From Bacillota bacterium (GTDB lineage: Bacteria > Bacillota > Sulfobacillia > JAJZYS01 > JAJYTV01), in contig JAJYSZ010000027.1 in assembly GCA_021793315.1 (NCBI GenBank), positions 1 through 35,003 on the forward strand: 35,003 nt of DNA, written 5' to 3'. Positions 19,494 through 27,443 of the stretch are shown here, one piece after another. Each line of letters starts with the position of its first letter. Within the stretch, counting starts at the first letter, position 1. The notes beneath the pieces are model-generated. The model worked only from the letters and a program-made list of their open reading frames with translations, was not told the origin of the DNA and searched no databases. A program made the position numbers and the translations under genes.

Positions 19494-20287
19494 GCGGGGG
19501 CCGCTTCGTTTCCCGGCTTGATCTTGGCCGTGGGGAAGAGCTCGAAGCTCGCCGAGATGGTTTGTGCGACCTCTCGGCACGTCTCTTCCGACGCTTCTCC
19601 GCTCCCACCGAGGGACGTGAAGTAGTCATACAATGCATTTGTGTCACTGAACACCGGGCAACTGCATTCGTCGGCTCTGAACCAGTCAGGTGCGACGAAG
19701 ACGACTACCGGGGCGACACGGATGCAGAAACCCATGGCGGCCAGGTACTCTCGTAGAGCCTTTGCATGCCAGACTGCTTGGCGCGTCGGGCTCACGTCCA
19801 CCCTCTGCCATCAGCGCTTCGACTTGATCTTCCACACGTCCCGATAGCCCCGCACTGCTCCGCGCCAGTTCTTGGTCTCGATCGCCACCACTGCGTCAGG
19901 TCCCACGGCGATGTGATCGATCCGCATATACTCGCCCGGCTTGCGCTCAAGGACCACGTCGTTCAGGTAGCACCAGGGACGCGGCAGCCGTCGCAACACC
20001 CTCGCGATCTTGGACTCGCCGCCCTGACCCTTCTCCCAATGCCGAAGGTCTTCGTCCAACAACCCAAGACGCGCCAGGGGCGCGACCACCCTACCAAGGA
20101 CGGGATGCTCCTTCTCCATGCGATGGACTGCCTCGCTGCGGCGATGGCTCTCATGCTGCAGAATGGCACGCTCAAAGCGCCTTCGCACCTCGTCGTTCTG
20201 CCTAAGCAGTTCAGCCAAGCAGGCCACCTCCTCACTCCAGGGCCCAGCTTCTAGTGACGACCGGACCTCCAAAGCACTTGCTGTCAC
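19484..20287 (-). pseudogene. NERD-domain (nuclease-related) protein with an in-frame TGA
   Basis: The frame runs 267 codons from GTG 20287 with one TGA at 19813-19811 (codon 159). Before it lies a NERD core: 'GGESKIARVLRRLP', 'YMRIDHIAVGPDAVVAIETK' and 'NWRGAVRGYRDVW', with the D, E and K expected of a PD-(D/E)XK-like fold. Immediately after the TGA the same frame continues with the expected second half ('WQRVDVSPTRQAVWHAKALR', then 'APVVVFVAPDWF'). So a single nonsense change, not a shift, breaks the gene. NERD proteins are thought to act in DNA processing and are often tied to helicases. The start lies ten bases after the HNH stop, indicating co-transcription. Readthrough or restart at GTG 19801 cannot be excluded. 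Confidence 0.8.
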
Positions 20288-20296
20288 GGCTCTCGA

Positions 20297-21205
20297 TTAG
20301 CTCACGTGCAGAAACTCCGCGTACCGCTCCGCAAGCCGATCGCGATCCGGGCGCGCACTCCGCGCCGTCGGCACGACCAAACGGACGCCGTTCATCTCCT
20401 GGAGCCCGTGAAGGAGCATGGGGCCGTCAGTTTCGATCTGTACATCCGGTCTTACTGCGACCACCAGTTCTGGGGACACACCTAAGAGATTCTGATCGTA
20501 CGCGGCGTGGTGGATCTTGCACAAGCACAGTCCGTTGATCACCTCTGGAACGCCTCGCGGATGGCTGTCCGGAAGGATGTGTGCCGCGTCCAGCAGAGCG
20601 TCGCGCTTTAGTCGGCAGATAGCGCACTGGTGCTCATATGCTTGTAGGACCTTCGCTCGAAAGAGAGGCTGGTGAACCCGTTGGCGGGTTAGCCGCTCAA
20701 CGTAAGCCCGCTGATCCAGGTCGACCGCGGCGCCTGGCACGGCCAAAGTCTGCGCCCTGTCTGGGGCAATCACGAACTCCAAGGCGCGCGGATCTTCGCC
20801 AACAATCCAGACCGGATACACGGGGACGTACTGTCCGGGCGCTGCTCCAATGAACCAAATCAACGGCAGCTTGTATTCAAATGCACGGCGCAGTGCAACA
20901 TTCTCGGGATGGTCGGGATCAGTACCCCTATACTTGTACCTTGGTAACCCGTCGACTCCGACCGAGTCGTCGTAGGGAGGTCGTTCACCCGGAGGCGTAT
21001 ACGTCGTGCGGATCGAAAGTGCTGCCGAAAGCTGCGCTGGCTTGCGAATACCGCGTTGCCTATCCATCAACGCGAGGGCGACACCGTCGTAAACAAACGT
21101 CCGCAACTCATCAAAACCGAACGCACGAGATCTGCTGGGGTCCCGAGACAAGAGCCAGTCCATGGCGACCTCGCGGACGCGCTGCTCATACTGCACGTCG
21201 ACCAT
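20297..21205 (-). CDS. HNH endonuclease (HNH_2-type, restriction-like)
   Basis: I chose ATG 21205 (302 residues), because the residues before it in the longer frame look non-coding and GGAAGGTGG precedes it. The N-terminal 190 residues form an unclassified domain with 'LPLIWFIGAAPGQYVPVYPV' and 'VIAPDR', often seen in front of HNH modules and probably a DNA- or base-recognition region. The nuclease spans about 180-245: 'CAIC' (C194, C197), 'LLDAAHILPDSHPRG' with H209, N224 in 'EVINGLCLCKIHH', and H232/H233. Together these give the metal-binding beta-beta-alpha fold. Such proteins cut DNA and several act as modification-dependent restriction enzymes. No methyltransferase lies nearby. It leads a minus-strand group with NERD and helicase-nuclease genes. 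Confidence 0.9.
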   Translation of the reverse strand: MVDVQYEQRVREVAMDWLLSRDPSRSRAFGFDELRTFVYDGVALALMDRQRGIRKPAQLSAALSIRTTYTPPGERPPYDDSVGVDGLPRYKYRGTDPDHPENVALRRAFEYKLPLIWFIGAAPGQYVPVYPVWIVGEDPRALEFVIAPDRAQTLAVPGAAVDLDQRAYVERLTRQRVHQPLFRAKVLQAYEHQCAICRLKRDALLDAAHILPDSHPRGVPEVINGLCLCKIHHAAYDQNLLGVSPELVVAVRPDVQIETDGPMLLHGLQEMNGVRLVVPTARSARPDRDRLAERYAEFLHVS

Positions 21206-21335
21206 GGGCCCCACCTTCCTGCCTCGGCAACAGGTCCGGGGATGTGGATCCGGAGGACATCGTCTTGACTTTTCGCGAAGTTGAGGGCGACCCCTGCTTA
21301 CTGCCAAAGCGCAACCTTCAGCGATCTGCGACCGA

Positions 21336-21385
21336 CCTCTCGTATAGAGGGTTCGGGACTTGTCCCGGACCCTCTATACGAGGGG
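21336..21385. repeat. Near-perfect 24-bp inverted repeat with two-base loop
   Basis: Arms at 21336-21359 and 21362-21385 pair over 24 positions with only two departures, and at least one of them can form a G-U pair in RNA. The core CTCGTATAGAGGG is AT-richer than its surroundings. It lies 14 bases past the IclR stop and 130 bases before the HNH start on the same strand. No T tract follows on either side, so it may insulate the two transcription units, act as a processing site, or be a miniature element. Confidence 0.8.
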
Positions 21386-21398
21386 TTGCCTAAGGGAT

Positions 21399-22124
21399 TC
21401 AAAGCATCTGGCTTATCTCTTTGGTAATTTCGAGAAGGGCAGAAACGTGTGGACGCATCGCATCTTCCGTCCAGCGAAATAGAGGTCCTGAGATGGATAT
21501 CGCGCCGACTACTTCTCCCTGCTGGCCAAAGACCGGCGCTGCGAGCGCAGCCACGCTCTTGGCAGACTCCTCCTGACTCATCGCGTAACCGCTCTCACGC
21601 GTGAGCTGGCAAAGCTTCTCCACACGCTGACGCGTCTCGTCCGGAAGCCCGGCGAGGACGCGTTCCTGTTCGCGCTCAGGTAGAAACGCCAGGATCGCAC
21701 GGCCACTAGCCCCTGCATACAGCGGGACCCGCCGACCGATTCCGACGCGGCGCCGAACCTCCTGCGCACTCTCCGCTTCCAGAACGCACACCCGTGCCTG
21801 CCCGCTTGCCACGTGGTACGTAACCGTCTCCTGAGTCCGGTCACGCAACAAGTGCAGGTAGGGTTCAATCACGGGTGCGATCGACATGGTTGACAAGATC
21901 CTGTTCGCGTAGTCCATCATCCGCCAGCCCAGCGCGTATCGGCGTGTTGGCATCTCCTGAAGCACCAGCCCACGGCTCTTCAGGGTCGAAAGCAGCCGGT
22001 GCGCTACTGCCGGGCTGAGATTGACCGCATCGGCTATTCTTGTGAGCGTTTGGGGCTCATCGACGGTCGCAAGGTAATCTAGGACGTCGATCGCCCGTTG
22101 CAATGTCAAAGATGTCTCGGTCAC
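21399..22124 (-). CDS. IclR-family transcriptional regulator
   Basis: This 241-residue protein has an N-terminal winged helix-turn-helix ('LQRAIDVLDYLATVDEPQTL', 'IADAVNLSPAVAHRLLSTLK', residues 8-50) and a C-terminal effector-binding domain with 'VPLYAGASGRAILAFL' and 'LAAPVFGQQGEVVGAISISG'. IclR proteins sense small carboxylates or aromatic acids and repress or activate catabolic operons. It is the last gene of the long minus-strand operon, 35 bases after the LivM-LivG gene, so it may regulate its own operon. A strong hairpin follows it. The effector is unknown but is plausibly the imported substrate or its CoA ester. Confidence 0.92.
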   Translation of the reverse strand: MTETSLTLQRAIDVLDYLATVDEPQTLTRIADAVNLSPAVAHRLLSTLKSRGLVLQEMPTRRYALGWRMMDYANRILSTMSIAPVIEPYLHLLRDRTQETVTYHVASGQARVCVLEAESAQEVRRRVGIGRRVPLYAGASGRAILAFLPEREQERVLAGLPDETRQRVEKLCQLTRESGYAMSQEESAKSVAALAAPVFGQQGEVVGAISISGPLFRWTEDAMRPHVSALLEITKEISQML

Positions 22125-22159
22125 CTACTGGCCTCCCGTCACGGTAACGCGCAATGCAA

Positions 22160-23734
22160 CTACGTCTCACTTACGGCCGTCCGCTTTGGGGTGTGAATGA
22201 GATAGGCGTCCATCACTGCCGGATCCTGCTGTACCGAGTACGGGTCCCCCTCGGCGATTACTGCGCCTCGATCCAGCACGACCACCCGGTCCGCCACCTG
22301 CATGACAAATCGCAGGTTGTGGTCAATCAGGACGATGGTCAGGCCCTGGGCCCGCAAGTCTTTGATCAGTGCGGCCACCTCACCAGCCTCACCATGCGTC
22401 ATGCCGGATGTCGGTTCGTCGAGCAAAAGGACCTTGGGCTTTGCGGCCAACGCGCGCGCGATCTCCAGCCGCCTCTGGTACCCATACGGCAGCGACTTGG
22501 CATCCCGGTCGGCCACCTCGCGAAGGCGCAACATCTCAAGCAGGCTGTCGCCCAGTTCGGCATCCACGACGGCAACGTTCTCATGCACCGTCATGCCGCC
22601 AAAGAGACGGAGATTCTGGAAGGTACGCACGACGCCCTTCTTGACGATCTGATGCGACGCGAGGCCTGTGATCGCATCATCACCCAAGCGGACCTCGCCG
22701 GAGTCAGGCCGAATTACGCCGCTGATCACGTTCAACAAGGTGGTCTTGCCCGCCCCATTCGCGCCTATTATCGCCAGAACCTCCTGCGCATGGGCTGAGA
22801 GCGTAACGTTGTTTAGGACGTGAATGCCGCCGTACCGCTTGCGTATCCCCTTGATTTCGAGCGCAAGCCCTTGCTGGATCTGTACGCCCTTTCCTTTGCG
22901 CGCCCATGTCCGGCGCGTGATCGCACGCCTCAGGCGCACGGTGGTCACGAGGCCTTGCCGACGCACCAGCACGATCACAATGACCAGTGCCGAGTACACA
23001 AGCAATTGGTACGTCGCAAGAAACTGCACTAGCTGTGGCACAAATCCCGTCAGGACGCCGCCCACCACAGACCCGGCCGTTGTCGTGCTGCCACCGAGAA
23101 CTGCCGCCATCAAGAACTGGTTCATCTGTTGAATGCCAAACTCCGTCGGCCCTACATACGTGAGGTACCCAGCGGAGAGGACCCCGGCAAGACCGGAAAT
23201 CAGCCCACTCGTCACCTGCAGCGTCAGCGTAAGGCGGGGCACGTTCACGCCTACGCAGCCAGCCGCCAACTCGTCCTGTTCCACTGCCCGGATACGCTCC
23301 CCGAGCGGGCTGAACTCGACGAGAACCACAAGTGCAATCACGGCCACCGTGATCGCTAGTGTAACAGGGATGGTGGTGACCAAAGGCACCCCGATGAGCC
23401 CCTGCGTAGCTCCGAGCGGTGCGAAGTTTTGTACGAACACCTGGATGATCTCCGCCATGCCAAGCGATGCAATGGCAATGACCAAGCCGCGCAGCTTCGC
23501 GGTGAGAGCGCCACCGAAAAGTGCCACAAGCCCGGCGAGCAGGATGCCAGCCAGCGCTGCGACGACGGTTGGCGTACCATGTATCGTCAGATAGGCAAAG
23601 GTGTAGGCGCTTGTGGCCATTGTGCCGATCGGCAACAGAAAGAGAACTCCGGTCGACATCGGCAAGTAAATGCTGATCGCCATCAGGACGTCGATACCGG
23701 TGATGATCAGGGCCGAATTAAAATCGATGTTCAT
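22160..23734 (-). CDS. LivM-LivG fusion: branched-chain amino acid-type ABC permease plus ATPase
   Basis: The 524 residues join a membrane permease (about 1-265, eight or so hydrophobic segments; LivM signature 'SPLGERIRAVEQDELAAGCV') to an ATPase (about 285-524). ATPase motifs are Walker A 'GANGAGKTTLL', the LivG-type signature 'LPYGYQRRLEIARALAA', Walker B 'KVLLLDEPTSGM', and the switch region 'LIDHNLRFVMQVADRVVVLD'. In HAAT importers LivM and LivG are normally separate, though fusions occur. It overlaps livH by four bases. No periplasmic or lipoprotein binding component lies in the window; it may be upstream beyond 35003. Substrates of such systems include amino acids, urea and aromatic or short carboxylic acids. 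Confidence 0.93.
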   Translation of the reverse strand: MNIDFNSALIITGIDVLMAISIYLPMSTGVLFLLPIGTMATSAYTFAYLTIHGTPTVVAALAGILLAGLVALFGGALTAKLRGLVIAIASLGMAEIIQVFVQNFAPLGATQGLIGVPLVTTIPVTLAITVAVIALVVLVEFSPLGERIRAVEQDELAAGCVGVNVPRLTLTLQVTSGLISGLAGVLSAGYLTYVGPTEFGIQQMNQFLMAAVLGGSTTTAGSVVGGVLTGFVPQLVQFLATYQLLVYSALVIVIVLVRRQGLVTTVRLRRAITRRTWARKGKGVQIQQGLALEIKGIRKRYGGIHVLNNVTLSAHAQEVLAIIGANGAGKTTLLNVISGVIRPDSGEVRLGDDAITGLASHQIVKKGVVRTFQNLRLFGGMTVHENVAVVDAELGDSLLEMLRLREVADRDAKSLPYGYQRRLEIARALAAKPKVLLLDEPTSGMTHGEAGEVAALIKDLRAQGLTIVLIDHNLRFVMQVADRVVVLDRGAVIAEGDPYSVQQDPAVMDAYLIHTPKRTAVSET

Positions 23735-24594
23735 GCCCTAACCTCACGCGATACGCTGAAGAGGCCCTTCGGGCGAAACACCAGGATCAGCACGATCAGC
23801 CCAAAGGTGATCGCGTCCTGGTAACTTGAGGAGAGGTAGGTTGTCGCAAACACCTGGCTCGTCGCCAGGATAAATGAGCCGATGATCGCCCCTGGTATGC
23901 TGCCCAGACCACCGAACAGGATGACCGCCACGGCGGTAAACTCGATCTGGCCGCCTATGAACGGGGTAATGTACTGGAAGATCACCGCAAGCAGCACCCC
24001 TGCCCCACCAGCAAGCGCGGAGGAGATCACGAAGCTGAGGCGCACCATGAGGTTCACCGGAATGCCGAGAAGTCTGGCCGTTTCGTGGTCGTCGGCAGTG
24101 GCGCGCAGGGCACGTCCCCACCGTGAACGCATCAGGAAGATCTGGAATGCTGCGCCGATCGCCACCGCGAGTCCCAGCAGCAGCAGCTGGAAACCGAGGG
24201 AAGAGCCATTGCCTACCACCCGCTGTCCGTACGCCACAGGGTGACCCGAAAGGAAAATCACCTTGAGGGACTCCTCGATCAGGCTACTCAGCGCAAGTCC
24301 CGCAACCAAGATGAGATGCCCACTGTTGCGCATCCAGCGGAAGATCCCCTCGTAGATGGCAAGTCCCAACAACCCGGTCACCAAGGTTCCGACCAGCACG
24401 CCAACCACCAGGTTCGGCACAAGCAGCGTCGTGAGGTAGCCGCAGTAGGCGCCAACCACCATCACGTCAGCCTGCGCGAGCTGCAGAACGCCAGACACTG
24501 AATAGAGGAACGTCAGGCTAATGGACAGCAGCGCGTAGACGCCGCCCAGCACCAGTGAATTGACAATCTGCGTGGTGAACAGTGACAAGTTCAC
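23731..24594 (-). CDS. livH: LivH-type ABC transporter permease
   Basis: The 287 residues have about eight membrane segments and the LivH pattern: 'QIVNSLVLGGVYALLSISLT' at the start, 'LQLAQADVMVVGAYCGYLTT', the cytoplasmic 'SRWGRALRATADDHETARLL' loop that contacts the ATPase, and 'GGLGSIPGAIIGSFILATSQ' near the end. It forms half of the import channel with the LivM part of the neighbouring fusion. Four-base overlaps on both sides show tight translational coupling with the LivF and LivM-LivG genes. Confidence 0.93.
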   Translation of the reverse strand: MNLSLFTTQIVNSLVLGGVYALLSISLTFLYSVSGVLQLAQADVMVVGAYCGYLTTLLVPNLVVGVLVGTLVTGLLGLAIYEGIFRWMRNSGHLILVAGLALSSLIEESLKVIFLSGHPVAYGQRVVGNGSSLGFQLLLLGLAVAIGAAFQIFLMRSRWGRALRATADDHETARLLGIPVNLMVRLSFVISSALAGGAGVLLAVIFQYITPFIGGQIEFTAVAVILFGGLGSIPGAIIGSFILATSQVFATTYLSSSYQDAITFGLIVLILVFRPKGLFSVSREVRA

Positions 24595-25292
24595 ACCCCC
24601 CCTAGATAGCTCTCGCGCACGAACTCGCTATCGGTCAGCGCCTCGCCAGTTCCTTCCGCCACGTTGTTGCCGGTCTCCAGGACGTACACGTAATCCGCGA
24701 TCTCAAATGCAAGGTTCGTGTTCTGCTCCACGAGTAGGATCGTCGTCCCGGCATGTTTCAGATGTTGTAGCGCTTCCAGCACGTTTCCCGCCGCTTTCGG
24801 CGACAGTCCCATGGAAGGCTCGTCCAAGATCAGGAGGCGCGGGCGCGCCATCAAGGCCCTGCCAATCGCCAGCATCTGCAGTTCTCCGCCGCTCAGCAGC
24901 CGCGCTGCTCGGCGACGCAGCGGCAAAAGCATAGGAAACTCCTCGTAAATATGTGCGAGCTGGCTACGGATTTCAGTTTTCTGCGTGTGGCCGCCTACGA
25001 GGAGATTTTCCTCCACTGTCAGAGTCGGCAGCAGACCACGCCCTTCGGGGACGAGTCCGATACCTAGCCGGACTCTCGCCTCTGTTTGCAGACGTCCGAG
25101 ATCGCTTCCTTGAAAGATCACACGCCCCGAGGTGAGGCGGACGAGGCCCATTACCGACTTCGCCAGCGTCGTCTTACCCGCACCGTTCGCTCCAATGACT
25201 GCCACGGCCCGTGACTGCGGAACCTCGATCGAGACGCCATGCAGAGCCTCAATTCCGCCGTATCGTACCACGACGTTCTGCAGCGTGAGCAT
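24591..25292 (-). CDS. livF: LivF-type ABC transporter ATPase
   Basis: The 233 residues carry Walker A 'GANGAGKTTLAKSVMGL' (about 33-49), signature 'LLSGGELQMLAIGRALMARP' (about 132-151), Walker B 'LLILDEPSMGLSP' and the H-loop region 'ILLVEQNTNLAFEIADYVYV'. The 'VEQN' form is characteristic of LivF. It pairs with the ATPase half of the LivM-LivG fusion. It overlaps livH by four bases and follows the acyl-CoA synthetase gene by 27 bases, so import and activation are co-expressed. Confidence 0.93.
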   Translation of the reverse strand: MLTLQNVVVRYGGIEALHGVSIEVPQSRAVAVIGANGAGKTTLAKSVMGLVRLTSGRVIFQGSDLGRLQTEARVRLGIGLVPEGRGLLPTLTVEENLLVGGHTQKTEIRSQLAHIYEEFPMLLPLRRRAARLLSGGELQMLAIGRALMARPRLLILDEPSMGLSPKAAGNVLEALQHLKHAGTTILLVEQNTNLAFEIADYVYVLETGNNVAEGTGEALTDSEFVRESYLGGV

Positions 25293-25319
25293 GCTCCTGC
25301 CCCCCCAGCGGACATGTCG

Positions 25320-27443
25320 TCAGCGGCTGCCTACCGAGTCCCATGAACGCCAGCGTGCGTAGGCGCGAAGGTAGCCAAGCACGCGCGCTGCGCGCTCCGG
25401 CATCGGCAGTACCGGGACACCCGCCTCTTGATAGACGGTCATGGCCTTTGGCGCAAGGAACTCCGCACCCATGCGCACCACGACCAGAGGCTTCTGCGCA
25501 CGGGCCCGCAAGGCGACCAGCCCCTTTGCCATCACCTCCGCCGGCGGATCTGCATTCGTCGTGAGAAGGATGATACCGGCGTCGACGTCCGCGTCCTCCA
25601 ACACGGCCTCGACCACGTCGGCGAACGTTTCCGGGTGCGCCGTCACCTGGGCTGTAACATCCACCGGATTTGATATGGTACCGTACTGCTCCACGAGAGT
25701 TCGGAGCCTCGTCACGGTCGCCTCGGCAAATCGAGGCAGATGCAGTCCTGCGGCCACGAGGGCATCCGCCAGAATGCTGTTCGCACCCCCAGACGTCGAA
25801 ACGACCGCCACGCGATCCCCCAAGGGCACCTTGCCATCGGCAAACATCGGCAGCACGTCCAGCAGATCTTGTAGTTGGTCTACGCGGATAACGTGGTGGC
25901 GCCGGAAAAAGTCAGAATACAGTGCATCATCCCCAGCCAGGAGTCCTGTGTGGCTCCGCACTGCCTCCTGGCCCTCGTCCGACCTGCCTGTCTTGTACGC
26001 GACGACCGGCTTGCCGGCGGCGAATGCTCGCTGTGCCGCTTCTGCAAACCGCGCCGGATCGTGAATCGACTCGATGAAGGTGCCGATCACGCGTGTCCCG
26101 GCGTCCTCGACCAACGCCTCAAGAAAGTCTGCCAAATCGAGATCGGCTTCATTTCCCGTCACGATCCAGTGGCTCAAGCCCACGCCCTTCTCCCAGCACC
26201 GGCCAGCGAGGCAACCGCCGATCGCACCGCTCTGGGTCACGAGACCGATCACGCCGCGCGGAGGCTCTTCAAACTCGAGCGCCATGCCGATGCTAAGGAA
26301 GCTTCGCGAAGACTGGGCCACCACACCCGCCGTGTTTGGTCCGATGAAGCGAAACCCGTCCGATGCCTGCTTGAGGGCCTCCTGCAGAGCTGCGCCGTTC
26401 TCGCCCGCGTCGGCGAAGCCCGACGCGTACACGATGCCCCGGGCAATCCCGTGGGCACGACACTCGGCGATCACCGCGGGCACGCGCGGGGCGGGCACCG
26501 CGATCAATGCGACGTCGACCGGTTCAGGTAGGTCACGCACGCTTGCCACCCAACCCTCGGCCTCTCCCGCATGGCTCGGGTTAACGTAGTACACGCGACC
26601 CGGATAGCCGTGCATGGTGACGTAATGCGTCAGTCGCCCTCCTGCCTTGCCAGGGTCGCCACTCGCACCGATGATCGCAAGGCTGCGCGGTGCCAGGATT
26701 CCCCGTACCTCCGCCGCTGCCGACGCTCTACTGACCGGGAGGGCTCCGCGGGGCGGCAACACGGCAACGCGAGCGTCTGCCACGCCGCACCCCTTCCCGC
26801 TCCCCCAGACAACCAGCGGATTGATCTCCACCTCGGTGACTTCTGGAGCAAGTTGCATGAGTTCGCCAACAGACTCGACCAAGCGCCATAGAGCGTCGAG
26901 GTCTACGGCCGGCTCTGCTCCTCGCCAACCGTCCAGCAGCAGCGGACCGGTGCGCAGCGCCTGAAGCCGCCGCTGCAGCTCCTCGGGCGAGCGTGGCCAC
27001 AGTCCGTAGTTCGTGTCTCGGGTGAGTTCCGCCGTCGTGCCGCCCATGCCGATCAGCAATGCGGGCCCAAAGACATGGTCGCGACGCGCGCCGAGGAGCA
27101 ACTCCATTCCGGCCGGCAGCATCTCCTGCACGCTGTAGGCGAGGGGAGCGTGCAGCCGGTCCGCCATGGCTCCAGCAGCCACCTCCACTTCGTTCGCAGA
27201 ACGGAGACCCAACGCCACCAGGCCCGCATCGCTCTTGTGGACGTGAGAGGGTGTCAGACCCTTGAGCACAACAGGATAGCCGAGCTTGTCGGCCTGCGCC
27301 GCCGCCTCGCGCGGGCTTTCGGCGCGCAGTTGTGCGGGTACCGCGATCGCATGCGCCTTCAGGAGCTCCTTCGATTGCCATTCGTCCAGCCAGCGGGTTT
27401 GAGTGTTGGCAGTGTCCGACCACTGCGCCCCACGCGCAGTCAT
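25320..27443 (-). CDS. NDP-forming acyl-CoA synthetase (acetate--CoA ligase family), fused subunits
   Basis: This 707-residue protein unites an N-terminal ATP-grasp domain (about 20-235; 'GYPVVLKGLTPSHVHKSDAG', 'GMELLLGARRDHVFGPALLI') with a CoA-binding Rossmann domain (about 245-370; 'RSLAIIGASGDPGKAGG') and succinyl-CoA-synthetase-like ligase domains (about 380-690; 'GLVTQSGAIGGCLAG', 'VTGNEADLDLADFLEAL', 'VRSHTGLLAGDDALY', 'VAVVSTSGGANSILADAL'). The His in 'SHTG' corresponds to the family's phosphorylated-His region by eye. The enzymes make acyl-CoA from acid, CoA and ATP via acyl- and histidyl-phosphate, releasing ADP. The ATP-grasp-first order differs from the alpha-then-beta fusion. It likely activates the imported acid. 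It overlaps the acyl-CoA dehydrogenase gene by four bases. Confidence 0.9.
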   Translation of the reverse strand: MTARGAQWSDTANTQTRWLDEWQSKELLKAHAIAVPAQLRAESPREAAAQADKLGYPVVLKGLTPSHVHKSDAGLVALGLRSANEVEVAAGAMADRLHAPLAYSVQEMLPAGMELLLGARRDHVFGPALLIGMGGTTAELTRDTNYGLWPRSPEELQRRLQALRTGPLLLDGWRGAEPAVDLDALWRLVESVGELMQLAPEVTEVEINPLVVWGSGKGCGVADARVAVLPPRGALPVSRASAAAEVRGILAPRSLAIIGASGDPGKAGGRLTHYVTMHGYPGRVYYVNPSHAGEAEGWVASVRDLPEPVDVALIAVPAPRVPAVIAECRAHGIARGIVYASGFADAGENGAALQEALKQASDGFRFIGPNTAGVVAQSSRSFLSIGMALEFEEPPRGVIGLVTQSGAIGGCLAGRCWEKGVGLSHWIVTGNEADLDLADFLEALVEDAGTRVIGTFIESIHDPARFAEAAQRAFAAGKPVVAYKTGRSDEGQEAVRSHTGLLAGDDALYSDFFRRHHVIRVDQLQDLLDVLPMFADGKVPLGDRVAVVSTSGGANSILADALVAAGLHLPRFAEATVTRLRTLVEQYGTISNPVDVTAQVTAHPETFADVVEAVLEDADVDAGIILLTTNADPPAEVMAKGLVALRARAQKPLVVVRMGAEFLAPKAMTVYQEAGVPVLPMPERAARVLGYLRAYARWRSWDSVGSR

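Noticed and set aside
19811-19813. Selenocysteine at the NERD TGA
   Set aside because: No redox-type active site is expected there, and no convincing insertion hairpin was seen directly after the codon.
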